Positions 55,049 through 64,000 of a stretch of DNA of 64,000 nucleotides are shown in pieces; positions within the stretch are counted from its first letter, which is position 1; each line of letters begins with the position of its first letter. Source of the stretch: Agelas oroides (Eukaryota; Porifera; Demospongiae; Agelasida; Agelasidae); assembly GCA_949130485.1 (NCBI GenBank), contig OX422185.1:3773115-3837114 (forward strand), given 5' to 3'. A model generated the notes under the pieces. The model saw nothing but the letters and a program-made list of their open reading frames with translations, searched no databases and had not been told where the DNA came from. The position numbers were made by a program, and so were the translations under genes.

Positions 55049-56163
55049 AATGGCCGACTTGCATGATGACGTCACGTACAAGGGCTGGGGTAAAAGTTCG
55101 GCAGCTGGCCATAGAGAATGTATGGGGAATTCCAAACGCGTGTTGAGAAGATCCATCAGTTTGCTACGCGGATAGACTGATCATCTCCATGCGCTAATAT
55201 CTGCTACCCAAAGAGTTGGTGTATTCATAAGAGAGTCCGATGGCTGTATTACCGTACGGTGAGTGGCGTTATTGAAAGCCGCCGACAGTTCAGCTGATGA
55301 TGTCTCCCATTGTACTATTTCTGGAAAACGGCTAAGACCTCTGTCTTGAAACTGTTTGTAAGCCACCTTTTTGTCTATATTGTGTTTAATATTTTGTGCA
55401 ATGGGGCGGGTGGAAAGGCATGAATAAGGCAGACAGTATACAGCTATGATTTAATAAGTTGCAGCTGCTGGGATGCTGTTGTACTTCATGTGGGTATGCA
55501 GCTTTTTCTTGGAGAGAGTAACCAGAGAGTAGACTCTCTTCCCCTCCGTACACTTTCACAGGGCCAAAAATTGATGCTAGGCGACCATGAACTGTGCTGT
55601 GTGCAGATCCAAGAGACAATCCTCGAAGAGCTCTTCTGTCCAAGAAAGAGCACAGCTGAACTTGCACAATCAGTGTTAAACCGTTATTTGTTCTGTATGT
55701 ACAATTTGAGTCTTATTATATCTCTAAAATATGGCATGGCAAAGTGTGGCTGAACCATGGCTAAATCATGGGGAGTGCATGTATATGTGGGCGGGGCAGC
55801 GGGTTCTGCGCCTTCTACAGGATCTATTCAAGCAAGGTAAGTTATCGCTGACGCTGACTCTAACTTGAGGTAACTGCAAGGGCAGTCGTAACGATTATAA
55901 TTGGGACTCTTGAGCGCCGTCCATAGCTTTACATGCTAGCCGAAACGTTGCGCAACGTCTGAAGCGCCCAGAAACAATTCAGGTGATAGAACATTCTGCT
56001 GTGGTCAACGCATGCAAAAAGAGCGCGGCAACAGCTACTATTGATCACAAGTTATAACGGTGTTTATCAGGAGGACTACAAAATCCCCATACATTCTCTA
56101 TGGCACGCTGTTGAAGTTTTACCCCAGCCCTCGTACGTGACGTCATCATGCAAGTCGGCCATT
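55049..56163. mobile_element. TIR element, about 90-bp arms, 1.1 kb
   Basis: AATGGCCGACTTGCATGATG at the left is inverted at the right (CATCATGCAAGTCGGCCATT). Arms include the CRE-like GATGACGTCACGTAC and CATAGAGAATGTATGGGGA. Internal open frames (for example 55386-55667 on - and 55490-55753 on +) overlap on opposite strands and have no domain I recognise. Confidence 0.75.
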
Positions 56164-56690
56164 ACATTCACTTTTCACAAGCTGTTCACAGCACTGCCCA
56201 GCTGCTATCCGTTGCGTAGGACGCCATTTTCCAATGTTGTACGCATGCGCAAACGTAGTTTCGTTCCCAGACCAAAGACCACGGTCATTGCTCTAGGAAC
56301 GAGATTAGTGCACACGCGTTCGCCAGTAAGCACGGCTGGTACGGTCTCTTCCCGTAGTAGTGGGAAAGGTTCATGGACACCAAGTAGGTAAGGCGCTGCA
56401 TTCAGTTGCTTACTTATAGCTACACTAAAAGATACTCATAACTTTAGTAAAGCTGGGATGGTCACAGATTTGCTGGTCAGTTGTCGTGATCAGCTAGGAA
56501 ATCTGCTTCACAAAGGGCTAAAAATCTGGTGGAGAGTGGTTGACTCTACATCGGATTCCAACTGGCATATTACATGCTTGAAACCACTACTAATCTGTCA
56601 ATGCTGTTTGAAGTTCTAAGGTTGTGGTTACACTTGAAATAAATATTCTTCATGATGCTTAGGTCTAACTGTAACTGAGTGAAAAAGGAA
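56164..56690. other. No gene recognised
   Basis: Contains a partial GTTCCCAGACC / CTAGGAACGAGATTAG pair (56264-56310), a decayed member of the TAGTC/TAGCC family. Nothing else recognised. Confidence 0.45.
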
Positions 56691-56721
56691 AGAAACAAGA
56701 ATATAAAAACATTAAAAATGT

Positions 56722-56827
56722 AAAAAAGATGTAGGGATGGCATGCCAAAAAGTATGCAAACAAGGTAGGGATGATGCATGCAAGCAAAGGTCAACATATT
56801 GGCAAAGCCCCATCCCTACATCTTTTT
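56722..56827. mobile_element. GATGTAGGGATGG MITE, copy 1
   Basis: Ends AAAAAGATGTAGGGATGG and CCATCCCTACATCTTTTT. An almost identical copy lies in opposite orientation at 57314-57418 (one difference seen in the body), together forming an inverted pair 0.5 kb apart. Confidence 0.8.
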
Positions 56828-57089
56828 CACACTGCAGTTAGACAGCATGCATGCTTTAGAGCTGAATCTGCAGCCATCCATGCAGTTATTAATGCTGTGC
56901 ATGAGTACTTGAGTTTTACACACTAATCAGTCTGCAGCCCACTCAAGCTCAGTGTCTAGGTTGTATCAGAGGCATGTATAACAAGGGTGCCACTGTCACT
57001 ACAAGTAGTATGTTGGCAGTAAAGCTACTTGGTAGCTATCTTATAGCTACCTATGAGGCAAACATACCTATACAGCTACAAATAATATT

Positions 57090-57240
57090 AGCCTCATTCC
57101 TAGGCCAGGTGGGAGGAGGAAGGTGGCCTTAGGATGAGGCTAAAACCATGCTTTTACAACACTTACATAATGCTGGATCATACTAGCCTCATTCCCAGGC
57201 CACGTGGGAGGAGCTAGGAAGTGGCCTGAGAACGAGGCTA
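57090..57240. mobile_element. Two small TAGCC-type hairpins
   Basis: 57090-57141 (TAGCCTCATTCCTAGGCC..GGATGAGGCTA) and 57184-57240 (TAGCCTCATTCCCAGGCC..GAACGAGGCTA). No intact 9-bp duplication remains, so they are old or deletion derivatives. Confidence 0.7.
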
Positions 57241-57313
57241 CAGCCATGAACTGCCAGTAAAGGTTGGGGTGTACTTATGCTACGTTTTAGGAAGGCCCCT
57301 TGACTGCAGTGTG

Positions 57314-57418
57314 AAAAAGATGTAGGGATGGGGCTTTGCCAATATGTTGACCTTTGCTTGCATGCATCATCCTTACCTTGTTTGCATACTTTTTGGCATG
57401 CCATCCCTACATCTTTTT
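57314..57418. mobile_element. GATGTAGGGATGG MITE, copy 2 (inverted)
   Basis: Reverse complement of 56722-56827. Homology extends outward into CACTGCAGT on one side and AAGAATATAAAAA on the other. Confidence 0.8.
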
Positions 57419-57427
57419 ATATTCTTG

Positions 57428-58188
57428 TATGAGGAGACTGCCAATAATGAACCAGTACGCGGGTAGTTTTCACACACGCGGGCGGCGACGAGAAACTAAC
57501 AATCTAGTTTGTGTGGCCTTACTTACCTGGACTTCTCTAAGCTCCCTATCAAGCTGCATGCTCATAAATAGCAGAGAGCAGCAGAAATACGAGACGGAAC
57601 TAGATGGCTGTTCATGACTAATCCGTATTTTAGTATAGTCGGCATCTTCGGGGGAGCCTTATACCGCTAAGAGGATCCCCAGATCGCCAGCGATTTGGGG
57701 TCTGGGGGTGGGGGGAGGGAGGCTCCGATATCACTAGCATTTTGGGCCCAGCAGGGGGGCAAATTGTGAGGGGCCCCATATCGCACTTACACCGGTACAT
57801 GGACAAGGTGAGCGCACCTAAGCCCTATATGCTCCAAAGGAAAAAGTTTGCTTCCAGCCATTTATAAAGTTCACAGGAAGTTGATTGAAACCTATATGGC
57901 TGAGGTGGCCTTTACGGACTTCACCGGAATACTTTATAACAGTTGGCTGCTTGAGTAAGGGGCCATTCACAAACAGGTTTGTTAATGTCAAATTGACGTT
58001 CAGTAGTGGGGGGGTTGGCATGTGATGTTATGATCTTATTAAAGCGCCGTATACTGGTACCGAGTGCTTGTTGGAGCTATTAAACTTGCTCATGGGCAAA
58101 GCGCGGCGCTGTAGTCACGACTGCTGTTGGGATCTAGCAGGATCAGGAGTGGACAGGAGTCTCTGCTGGGTTTATGTACTTGACAGTT
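57428..58188. other. No gene recognised; G-rich stretch
   Basis: 57690-57760 is rich in GGGG runs (candidate G-quadruplex sequence). The remaining open frames are short and overlapping. Confidence 0.45.
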
Positions 58189-58342
58189 TTATAGTAACCT
58201 GTTCACTGTTTCTGTGGTGTTTTGACAAGTTGTTGTTAAGGCTGGCCATGGGGGGGGGTCTGGAGTTATAGTAACCTGTTCACTGTTTCTGTGGTGTTTT
58301 GACAAGTTGTTGTTAAGGCTGGGGGGGGATCTGGAGTTAACA
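58189..58342. repeat. 77-bp tandem duplication
   Basis: ATAGTAACCTGTTCACTGTT starts at 58191 and again at 58268, with the following 60 bp conserved and ending in a G-run of varying length. Confidence 0.85.
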
Positions 58343-58554
58343 TCAATTTGAAAGTACAGGGTTCTCTGCCACCTTAATAAGCATAATTGGATTGTCCTAC
58401 AAGGTTTGATTCCTGTTGCATAAGTGACTTTTGGTGCTAGCTGGACTTCCTCACTACATGTAGCTAGTGGCTATGCATTTTTGCCTAATGATTTTCAATG
58501 GACTGTCCACCTGCATTCAATTTGTGCGCAGTTATCACGTGCACTTGAGAAATA

Positions 58555-58610
58555 TATATACATATACACATTTTTTTTTTAATAGCTAGCTAGCTAGCTA
58601 GCTAAATAAA
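58555..58610. repeat. AT/T-run/TAGC microsatellites
   Basis: ATATATACATATACACA, a run of T, then about five TAGC units. Confidence 0.8.
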
Positions 58611-58839
58611 CATTATGCTTGGCTAAGTCATGCTGGAGTATAGGTTTCAATGTTTGTGACTCTGGCGGAAATGCCGAGAGCCATCGCGGATGAATGTCAT
58701 TACACAATTACGCAGGAAGTAGCTACAACTTTTTCAACTTATACGCCCTGACCATTATTTTTGTGCTAGTATTATGAGGAAAACCTTCAGTTTGTGTATA
58801 TAATTGCCTGTAGACTAGAGCCATGTCATACACACATTC

Positions 58840-59215
58840 AAATAGATGGTGACAACCAGAAACGAAGCTGATAATACAGTGATTATCCCTCATAACAGAG
58901 GGTAACAACCACAAAGGAAGCTAAACACTTAGTGGTTATCTTTGGTAATAGTCTATAGAGGATGAAAACGAAAGTGGTTATCTTCTTAACAGAGGGTGAC
59001 AAGCAGAAAGGAAGTTGAACATGTCGTGGTTATCCTGGTATTAGTCTATAGAGGATGAAAACGAAAGTGGTTATCTTCTTAACAGAGGGTGACAAGCAGA
59101 AAGGAAGTTGAACATGTCGTGGTAATAGTCTATAGAGGGTGGGTGACAACCATTAAAGGAAAATGAAAGTGGTTATCCTGGTAATAGCTAGTCCAGAGGT
59201 GACAACCAGAAAGGA
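58840..59215. repeat. About 92-bp tandem minisatellite
   Basis: GATGAAAACGAAAGTGGTTA recurs at 58961 and 59053, and AACAGAGGGTGACAAGCAGA between them. Diverged units extend either side. Confidence 0.8.
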
Positions 59216-59371
59216 AGCTGAAGAGGATACAACTGCACAAGAGAACCAGAAAGGAAGCTAGCCTGACAAGCAAACTAATCTCTATAAACATCTAGCTCTC
59301 CTATACGCAAGCATGGTAACCACTATCAACAATATTCTCACAAGTTATATGCTTTATTTTATATATATAGT

Positions 59372-59434
59372 GTGTGTGTGTGTGTGTGTGCCTGTGTGTG
59401 TGTGGTGGGGGGGGGGGGGGGGGGGGGGGGGGTT
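59372..59434. repeat. (TG)n microsatellite and poly-G run
   Basis: TG dinucleotides followed by an uninterrupted G-run of about 25. Such runs are unstable and prone to assembly error. Confidence 0.9.
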
Positions 59435-59489
59435 GTACAGCACTCACATGCATGAGTCAAAAGAAGTGAGGATCAAACTGACCCTTTAG

Positions 59490-59797
59490 TCTATGAGACT
59501 ACCGTCACAGCAGAAGAACACATTATAAACTATGCAGAGCTCATCCAGGGCAATGAGACTACCGTCACAGCAGAAGAACACATTATAAACTATGCATAGC
59601 TCATCCAGGGCAATGAGACTACCGTCACAGCAGAAGAACACATTATAAACTATGCAGAGCTCATCCAGGGCAATGAGACTACCGTCACAGCAGAAGAACA
59701 CATTATAAACTATGCAGAGCTCATCCAGGGCAATGAGACTACCGTCACAGCAGAAGAACACATTATAAACTATGTAGAGCTCATCCAGGGCAATGTA
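59490..59797. repeat. 60-bp minisatellite, five units
   Basis: The unit contains GAGACTACCGTCACAGCAGA, then CATTATAAACTATG, then AGCTCATCCAGGG. Copies differ by one or two bases. Because 60 is divisible by 3, the - strand stays open and would encode a 20-residue repeat, but there is no ATG. The coding status is therefore doubtful. Confidence 0.9.
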
Positions 59798-60300
59798 TAG
59801 CTATGTCAATCAGCTGGTAGAGGTCTGGTAGGCTAAGCCTGGTTATGCAACCACTACACACACCATAAAATGAAGATTGTAGCTTCCAGCAAATTTGTTT
59901 GGTTACTACAATTGCGTGACTGTCTTTCGTATGCTAATTTAAAGTGTGCATGTAAAACATTTTGTGGGAGACCAGTAAAAATTACTCAAGTATCAGCTCC
60001 TTTCTTCAGCCCTGCATTCATAAAATTTTCATACTAAGGATAGTCATGTATATTGTATAGTAACTAAATGCTTTGCTAACGTAACAACTTTGTTTTTGCA
60101 GTGCGCGCATTATACACAGTTAAGGTGGAAGTGCTTCACTGCACACTTTAGTACATGTATATATGTGCAGGCAAACTCTTTATATGTGCAGTACATATAC
60201 ATCATAAACTTGAAGAAATGGTTACATGCAGCTAGCTATAGCACTAAGTGTATACCTTTATCACAGAGAGAAGGATAGTCTCTTTCCTAATTAAATTTGA
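59798..60300. other. No gene recognised
   Basis: AT-rich, with no recognised repeat or coding region. Confidence 0.4.
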
Positions 60301-60329
60301 CACCTTTAATCTCTCCTCTGGTTCTGGTA

Positions 60330-60600
60330 ACGAGACTATCAGCAGGAAGAACGTCGTTTTAAGTTTGTCAACAAGGTGTATATTTCCGCAAATAGCTATG
60401 ACGTCATGTAAAATGACCTACATATATTTCAAGATCTGCGCTTGGCTTACTTGTTGATTGACAATCGACACACTAGTATTTTATCTCAAAGCTACGAGGG
60501 TAGTCCTAGCTTCTACAGTCACAAACAGACCATAATACTCTCCAGAACACAGAAGGCTCTACGCAGATATCACCGCAAAGCGTTTCGGAGAAGACTCGGG
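60330..60600 (+). promoter_or_regulatory. Possible promoter and non-coding first exon
   Basis: ATGACGTCATG (CRE-like) lies near 60397. A consensus donor ACTCGG|GTGAGT is at about 60599. No ATG-initiated coding frame is evident in the candidate exon, and I could not join it confidently to a downstream exon. Confidence 0.25.
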
Positions 60601-61008
60601 TGAGTGTGTGCAGATTCGAATCGTATAGCTATTAATTGGGAGGTGGATTTTCACTACCGGGGATGTACCATCAATTGTCATTTAGTCAATTGTCTTGTCT
60701 AATCGCAACACGTGTGGAAAAATTATATGTCTAGAGTATCGCCTACCTGTACTGGTTAACATTGAATTTCAACGTTTGTAATTTTCTTTTTGCAACAATA
60801 TGAGGTAGAACCTAATTAAATGGCTGTCATTTCGTAGCTCTTATGACACTCTATCTACTGATACTTTTGTATTAAAATTTGAATTTGCTGTCAGGAGTTA
60901 TCCTGCCTAGAATTCAATTTTCATTGACCTAGACCGTCTATAGTATATATCTTCGGAATCCTGGCTAAGCCACTGAGGATACAGTTACCACCTGATTGTG
61001 AACTTCTA

Positions 61009-61400
61009 ATGATAAACTGCATGGAGATGAGTTTTAGAAACGAGAGACAACGCCCTATAACGCGTGCAAACTATACAGTCCTGAAGGTCCACAAGGGCCA
61101 GTGTTCGCGAGTTGCTTCAAATATGCATGGAGGAGAGAATAACATCGGCGCTAGCGTAGATGGTTATACACGCGTTGCAATTAGACTGGACATGCAGTTA
61201 GAACACTGACATCCGTGTGCCCACACCGTGGCAGTGCACGCGTGGAAAGTTTCTACACGAAGAACAGAGGTATCTAGAGGGTCTGAAGGCATGTTCTAGA
61301 TCTCCCCAAAAATTTCAGGTCTGTTCTATGGCATTATTGGCCATTGCCATCTTCATGTCTTCACTTCTGCTAGTCAAGAGCATTTCTCACCTTGGGTAGT
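61009..61400 (+). other. Two small open frames of unknown status
   Basis: 61009-61209 starts at an ATG and encodes 66 aa. 61217-61399 (starting on a non-ATG codon) ends in a hydrophobic helix (SMALLAIAIFMSSLLLVK). The higher local G+C around 61040-61260 is unlike the flanks. No domain is recognised. They could be one exon pair of a small membrane protein or chance. Confidence 0.2.
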
Positions 61401-62235
61401 AAGGTATCGATAAGTGCTGGTGTTATGAGTCAGAGGGTTTTATGGGTCCACACACAACTTTAAAATTCCAAAATTTGCATGATGTCCATGGTACTTGCAG
61501 GTGCCATTATCTAGCAATTTTACCAGCCATCAGTTTACCATCAAAAGGTGTTTGGTATGTAGTATTTTTTAAGGTTTGATTTTGGGGCTGCCACATTGCA
61601 TGTGACTCAGAGCAAAGAGAAGTTATAACATGTTAGACTATACAGTTTGAACTATGACTGAAAATCAACAAAGCACCTGGTGACTCATAAGACCAGCAGT
61701 CAACTCAGTTGACTCATGATACACACAAGAGTGATTTACAATAACACATCTGGACTAGTTATTTTGAATTCCTAAAAACAATCTCAAGAGCTAGCACAAA
61801 ATGTAACTAGGCTCATGGTAATCTTGTCCTCACAGCATTGGACATTTGCTAGTATCTACTGTTGTTCAGATGCATAAGCTATCAAATAGTGGTCACTACC
61901 ATGTGTGTTGTAGTGACGGTGTAGTCACAGCTGTGACTGGAATCCAGTAATTTAGATCAACAAGTTCAGCCATTTGTCTGAAACCTTAAGGGATACCCTA
62001 CCATATGACTTCTTAAGCAAGTGGCACTCAGTAATATGTGACAATGAGATGTTCTTTTACTTCAGGGCCTGTGATAGCAGTACACATTGCAGCTATACTT
62101 AATTTGTGCTGATCCTAGCTTGATAAACAGTTCTGGTAAGTTTTAATCTCCTAATGCCACTACTGACGTCAAAAGGTTTTCTTCTTTGTTGGTTTGTTTT
62201 CACTCGGGGTGCAATTTTTATTTTGCTTGTTTGTT
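61401..62235. other. No gene; solitary GGTCAA-MITE end
   Basis: GTGTAGTCACAGCTGTGACTGG near 61919 matches the arm of the 8129-8395 element. The rest is AT-rich and unrecognised. Confidence 0.5.
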
Positions 62236-62320
62236 TGTTTGTTATTTTTTAAATTTTATTTTTCATTTCTTTTTTATTTATTTGGTGTGTGTGTGTGTGT
62301 GTTGGGGGGGGGGGGGGATC
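62220..62320. repeat. T-rich, (GT)n and G-run low complexity
   Basis: TTTG units, T-rich sequence, about eight GT units, then a G-run of about 13. Confidence 0.85.
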
Positions 62321-63178
62321 ATGATGTCTGTGACTGCAGTATGTATACAGTGCTTACTAATTATTAATAACCAACCCAGTGCTGATCCAAGAAATTATTT
62401 GCAGCATCGTTCATGATACATTTACCGTCCAGGAGCACCTAGCAGCACTGTACTTACAGCTAAGTTGTGGAAGAGCACTATAACAAAATATCCAGTTAGG
62501 TATGCAGAATTAACAGTCGCTGATGGTAATTTACTGCTGCTTATCAAACGTCATTTTCACCTACCAGCAATCACTCACTACATTTGTAAGTTCCAAAACC
62601 GTGGGAGTTAAAGTTGATGGATACAAGTTATTAAATTTTGTTAGAGTAATGCACAACTACTCTGAGGTGTTAATGGTTCACAGTTTACAGGTTATCTGAT
62701 TGCTTCAAGTTTCTATAGTGTAATTACTTCACTAAGATCCTTTGATGTTAATGGTAGACAGTTTATGAACATTATGCTATAATAATGTGTTTCTAAGGTC
62801 TCCTGATGTTTAGGGTATGATGTATAAATACCTTTCAAAGGTCTTTGAGTGGTTCAATGATAGCATAGTACTTGTTGTTTTGTGAAAAGTACATTAGCTA
62901 TCACATACAGTCGTGCATGAATTAGTGTAGGTGTGTGATAGTAATCATTAGGTATTTCAGAATGCATCATTTCATGCGAGTCCTTTTTTACTTTAAGCAG
63001 GAGCACGTTGGGCCAAGTACAATGGGTAACGGCTTTGGAAGAATGATAAAGGTATACAGCATGGTGTCTATAGTAGTGTGTGATTAAATTTACAAAAAAT
63101 TATGATGATGAACAACAGCTCAATGCAGCCTTTGACATTATTGATAGCTAAATATTTGTGTTCATTGTATGCAATGCA
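62321..63178. other. No gene recognised
   Basis: Weakly repeated TGATGTTAATGG / GATGTTTAGGG phrases at 62740-62820. No coding region is recognised. Confidence 0.4.
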
Positions 63179-63631
63179 CACTGTAAAAACATATAGGTTA
63201 CTTCAACCATATTTTGGTCATCTCAGTTGCATGCCTGTTGTGTGCGTGACACATTACAAACTTCAAAGGGATGCTTCCTATTTGAATCAAAGCTTAAGTG
63301 TAATTCAGAAGCTTCTCCCTCAGTTAGGATCTTCTTACAGAAAGCCTATAGCTATTTGGTTACATTCCTGGCATTTCGACCACAGTCATGCAACCAGGCA
63401 CTCCTCCAGGGACAGATGTGTAGGATCAAAGAAACACCAACCTCACCAGAAATGCTATAAGCCTTCTGAAAGGAGATACTAATTTAACAAAGGGAGAAGC
63501 TTCTCAACTACACTCTGATTCAGAATGAGATTGGTAGCCTTCCTTGAAGTTTGTAATGTATCACATACACAACAGGCATGCAACTGAGACGACCAAAATA
63601 TGGTTGAAGTAACCTATATGTTTTTACAGTG
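63179..63631. mobile_element. CACTGTAAAAAC-ended TIR element
   Basis: Starts CACTGTAAAAACATATAGG and ends with its complement CCTATATGTTTTTACAGTG. The arms are about 100 bp and include CAACCATATTTTGGTC. No clear target duplication beyond CA. The 35929-36389 insertion shares inner-arm sequence. Confidence 0.8.
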
Positions 63632-64000
63632 CAAGAGTGTGATTAAATAGACTATGTATTAAGTGTCCTTGTTTTGGGCATTGTAGCGAAAGAGGGGTTA
63701 TTTGAATGCATGACACATGAACTGGACAATTAGTATTTGGCCACCTATGATGTCTCTCTCCCTGCCAATCCTCATCCCATGTTTTGTGCACATGTCCATA
63801 GCCTTTCGAGAAAAAAAGGAACAGGATACAGTCAGCATTCAATCCCTTGTTTTCTCCCAAAAACGGAGATGTAGCTAATTACACTTTCAATATAGTCTCT
63901 GAGTCAAGAGTTTGTATCAATGATAACTTCTTATCTGTTTTTCTCCCACTTGCTATGTACCGGGTATTGTGAAATGGTGCATTTGTACAACTCAGGAAGT
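63632..64000. other. No gene recognised
   Basis: The - strand frame at 63624-63860 has no recognised domain. AT-rich sequence to the window end. Confidence 0.4.

Noticed and set aside
55181-55753. Possible BEN-like or other domain in the TIR element at 55-56 kb
   Set aside because: The ETILEELFCPRKS-type segment only loosely resembles known folds, and the frames lie on opposite strands and overlap.
59486-59761. A Cys-rich repeat protein encoded by the 60-bp minisatellite
   Set aside because: There is no ATG. The frame is open only because the unit length is a multiple of three.
59490-59797. CRISPR-like array
   Set aside because: Units are contiguous tandem repeats with no unique spacers, in a eukaryotic context.

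Overview
The window looks like nuclear DNA of an early-branching invertebrate animal, most plausibly a demosponge. The evidence is: spliced genes with short GT-AG introns, a secreted von Willebrand factor A (vWA) gene, animal-type arylamine N-acetyltransferase (NAT) genes, a Ty3/gypsy element of the K02A2.6-like type, a FLYWCH zinc-finger gene, CGGBP1/hAT-like and Ulp1-PHD transposon debris, and very many miniature inverted-repeat elements. Species assignment is an inference. I see no bacterial-style operons, rRNA, CRISPR or convincing tRNA gene.

Layout. 0-13.4 kb is a transposon graveyard: nested terminal-inverted-repeat (TIR) elements, a retroelement C-terminal fragment, a broken hAT/CGGBP1-like transposase, a Ty3 integrase fragment and several hairpin elements. 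13.6-16.35 kb carries a four-exon secreted vWA gene on the + strand, with all introns in phase 1. 17.6-39.2 kb is a tandem array of four duplicated units, each holding one intact 287-codon intronless NAT-like gene on the - strand. Units B and C share a downstream FLYWCH gene; it is intact in B and broken in C by a Helitron-like insertion. Unit D ends at a rearranged junction made of the same element family. Between units A and B lie nested hairpin elements and a Ulp1-PHD pseudogene. 39.2-44.3 kb is again nested insertions. 44.35-48.57 kb is a structurally complete Ty3/gypsy retrotransposon (LTRs, PBS, PPT, intact gag, frameshifted pol). 48.9-53.4 kb holds a four-exon gene on the - strand whose reconstructed 295-aa product is a secreted violaxanthin de-epoxidase (VDE)-like lipocalin. 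53.8-64 kb is repeat-rich with minisatellites and long inverted repeats and has no gene I can name.

How the parts relate. The strongest functional units are the vWA gene, the four NAT genes, the FLYWCH gene and the VDE-like gene. The NAT array appears to have expanded by unequal exchange and gene conversion, since the four proteins are mosaics of each other. Paralogous units provide filled-site/empty-site comparisons for several insertions. A recurring theme is hairpin elements flanked by 9-bp target duplications (at least eight insertions), which I read as one or more Mutator-like non-autonomous superfamilies shaping the locus.

Limits. All gene models come from reading the sequence by eye. 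No similarity search, RNA evidence or alignment program was available, and element ends may be off by a few bases where no target duplication fixes them.
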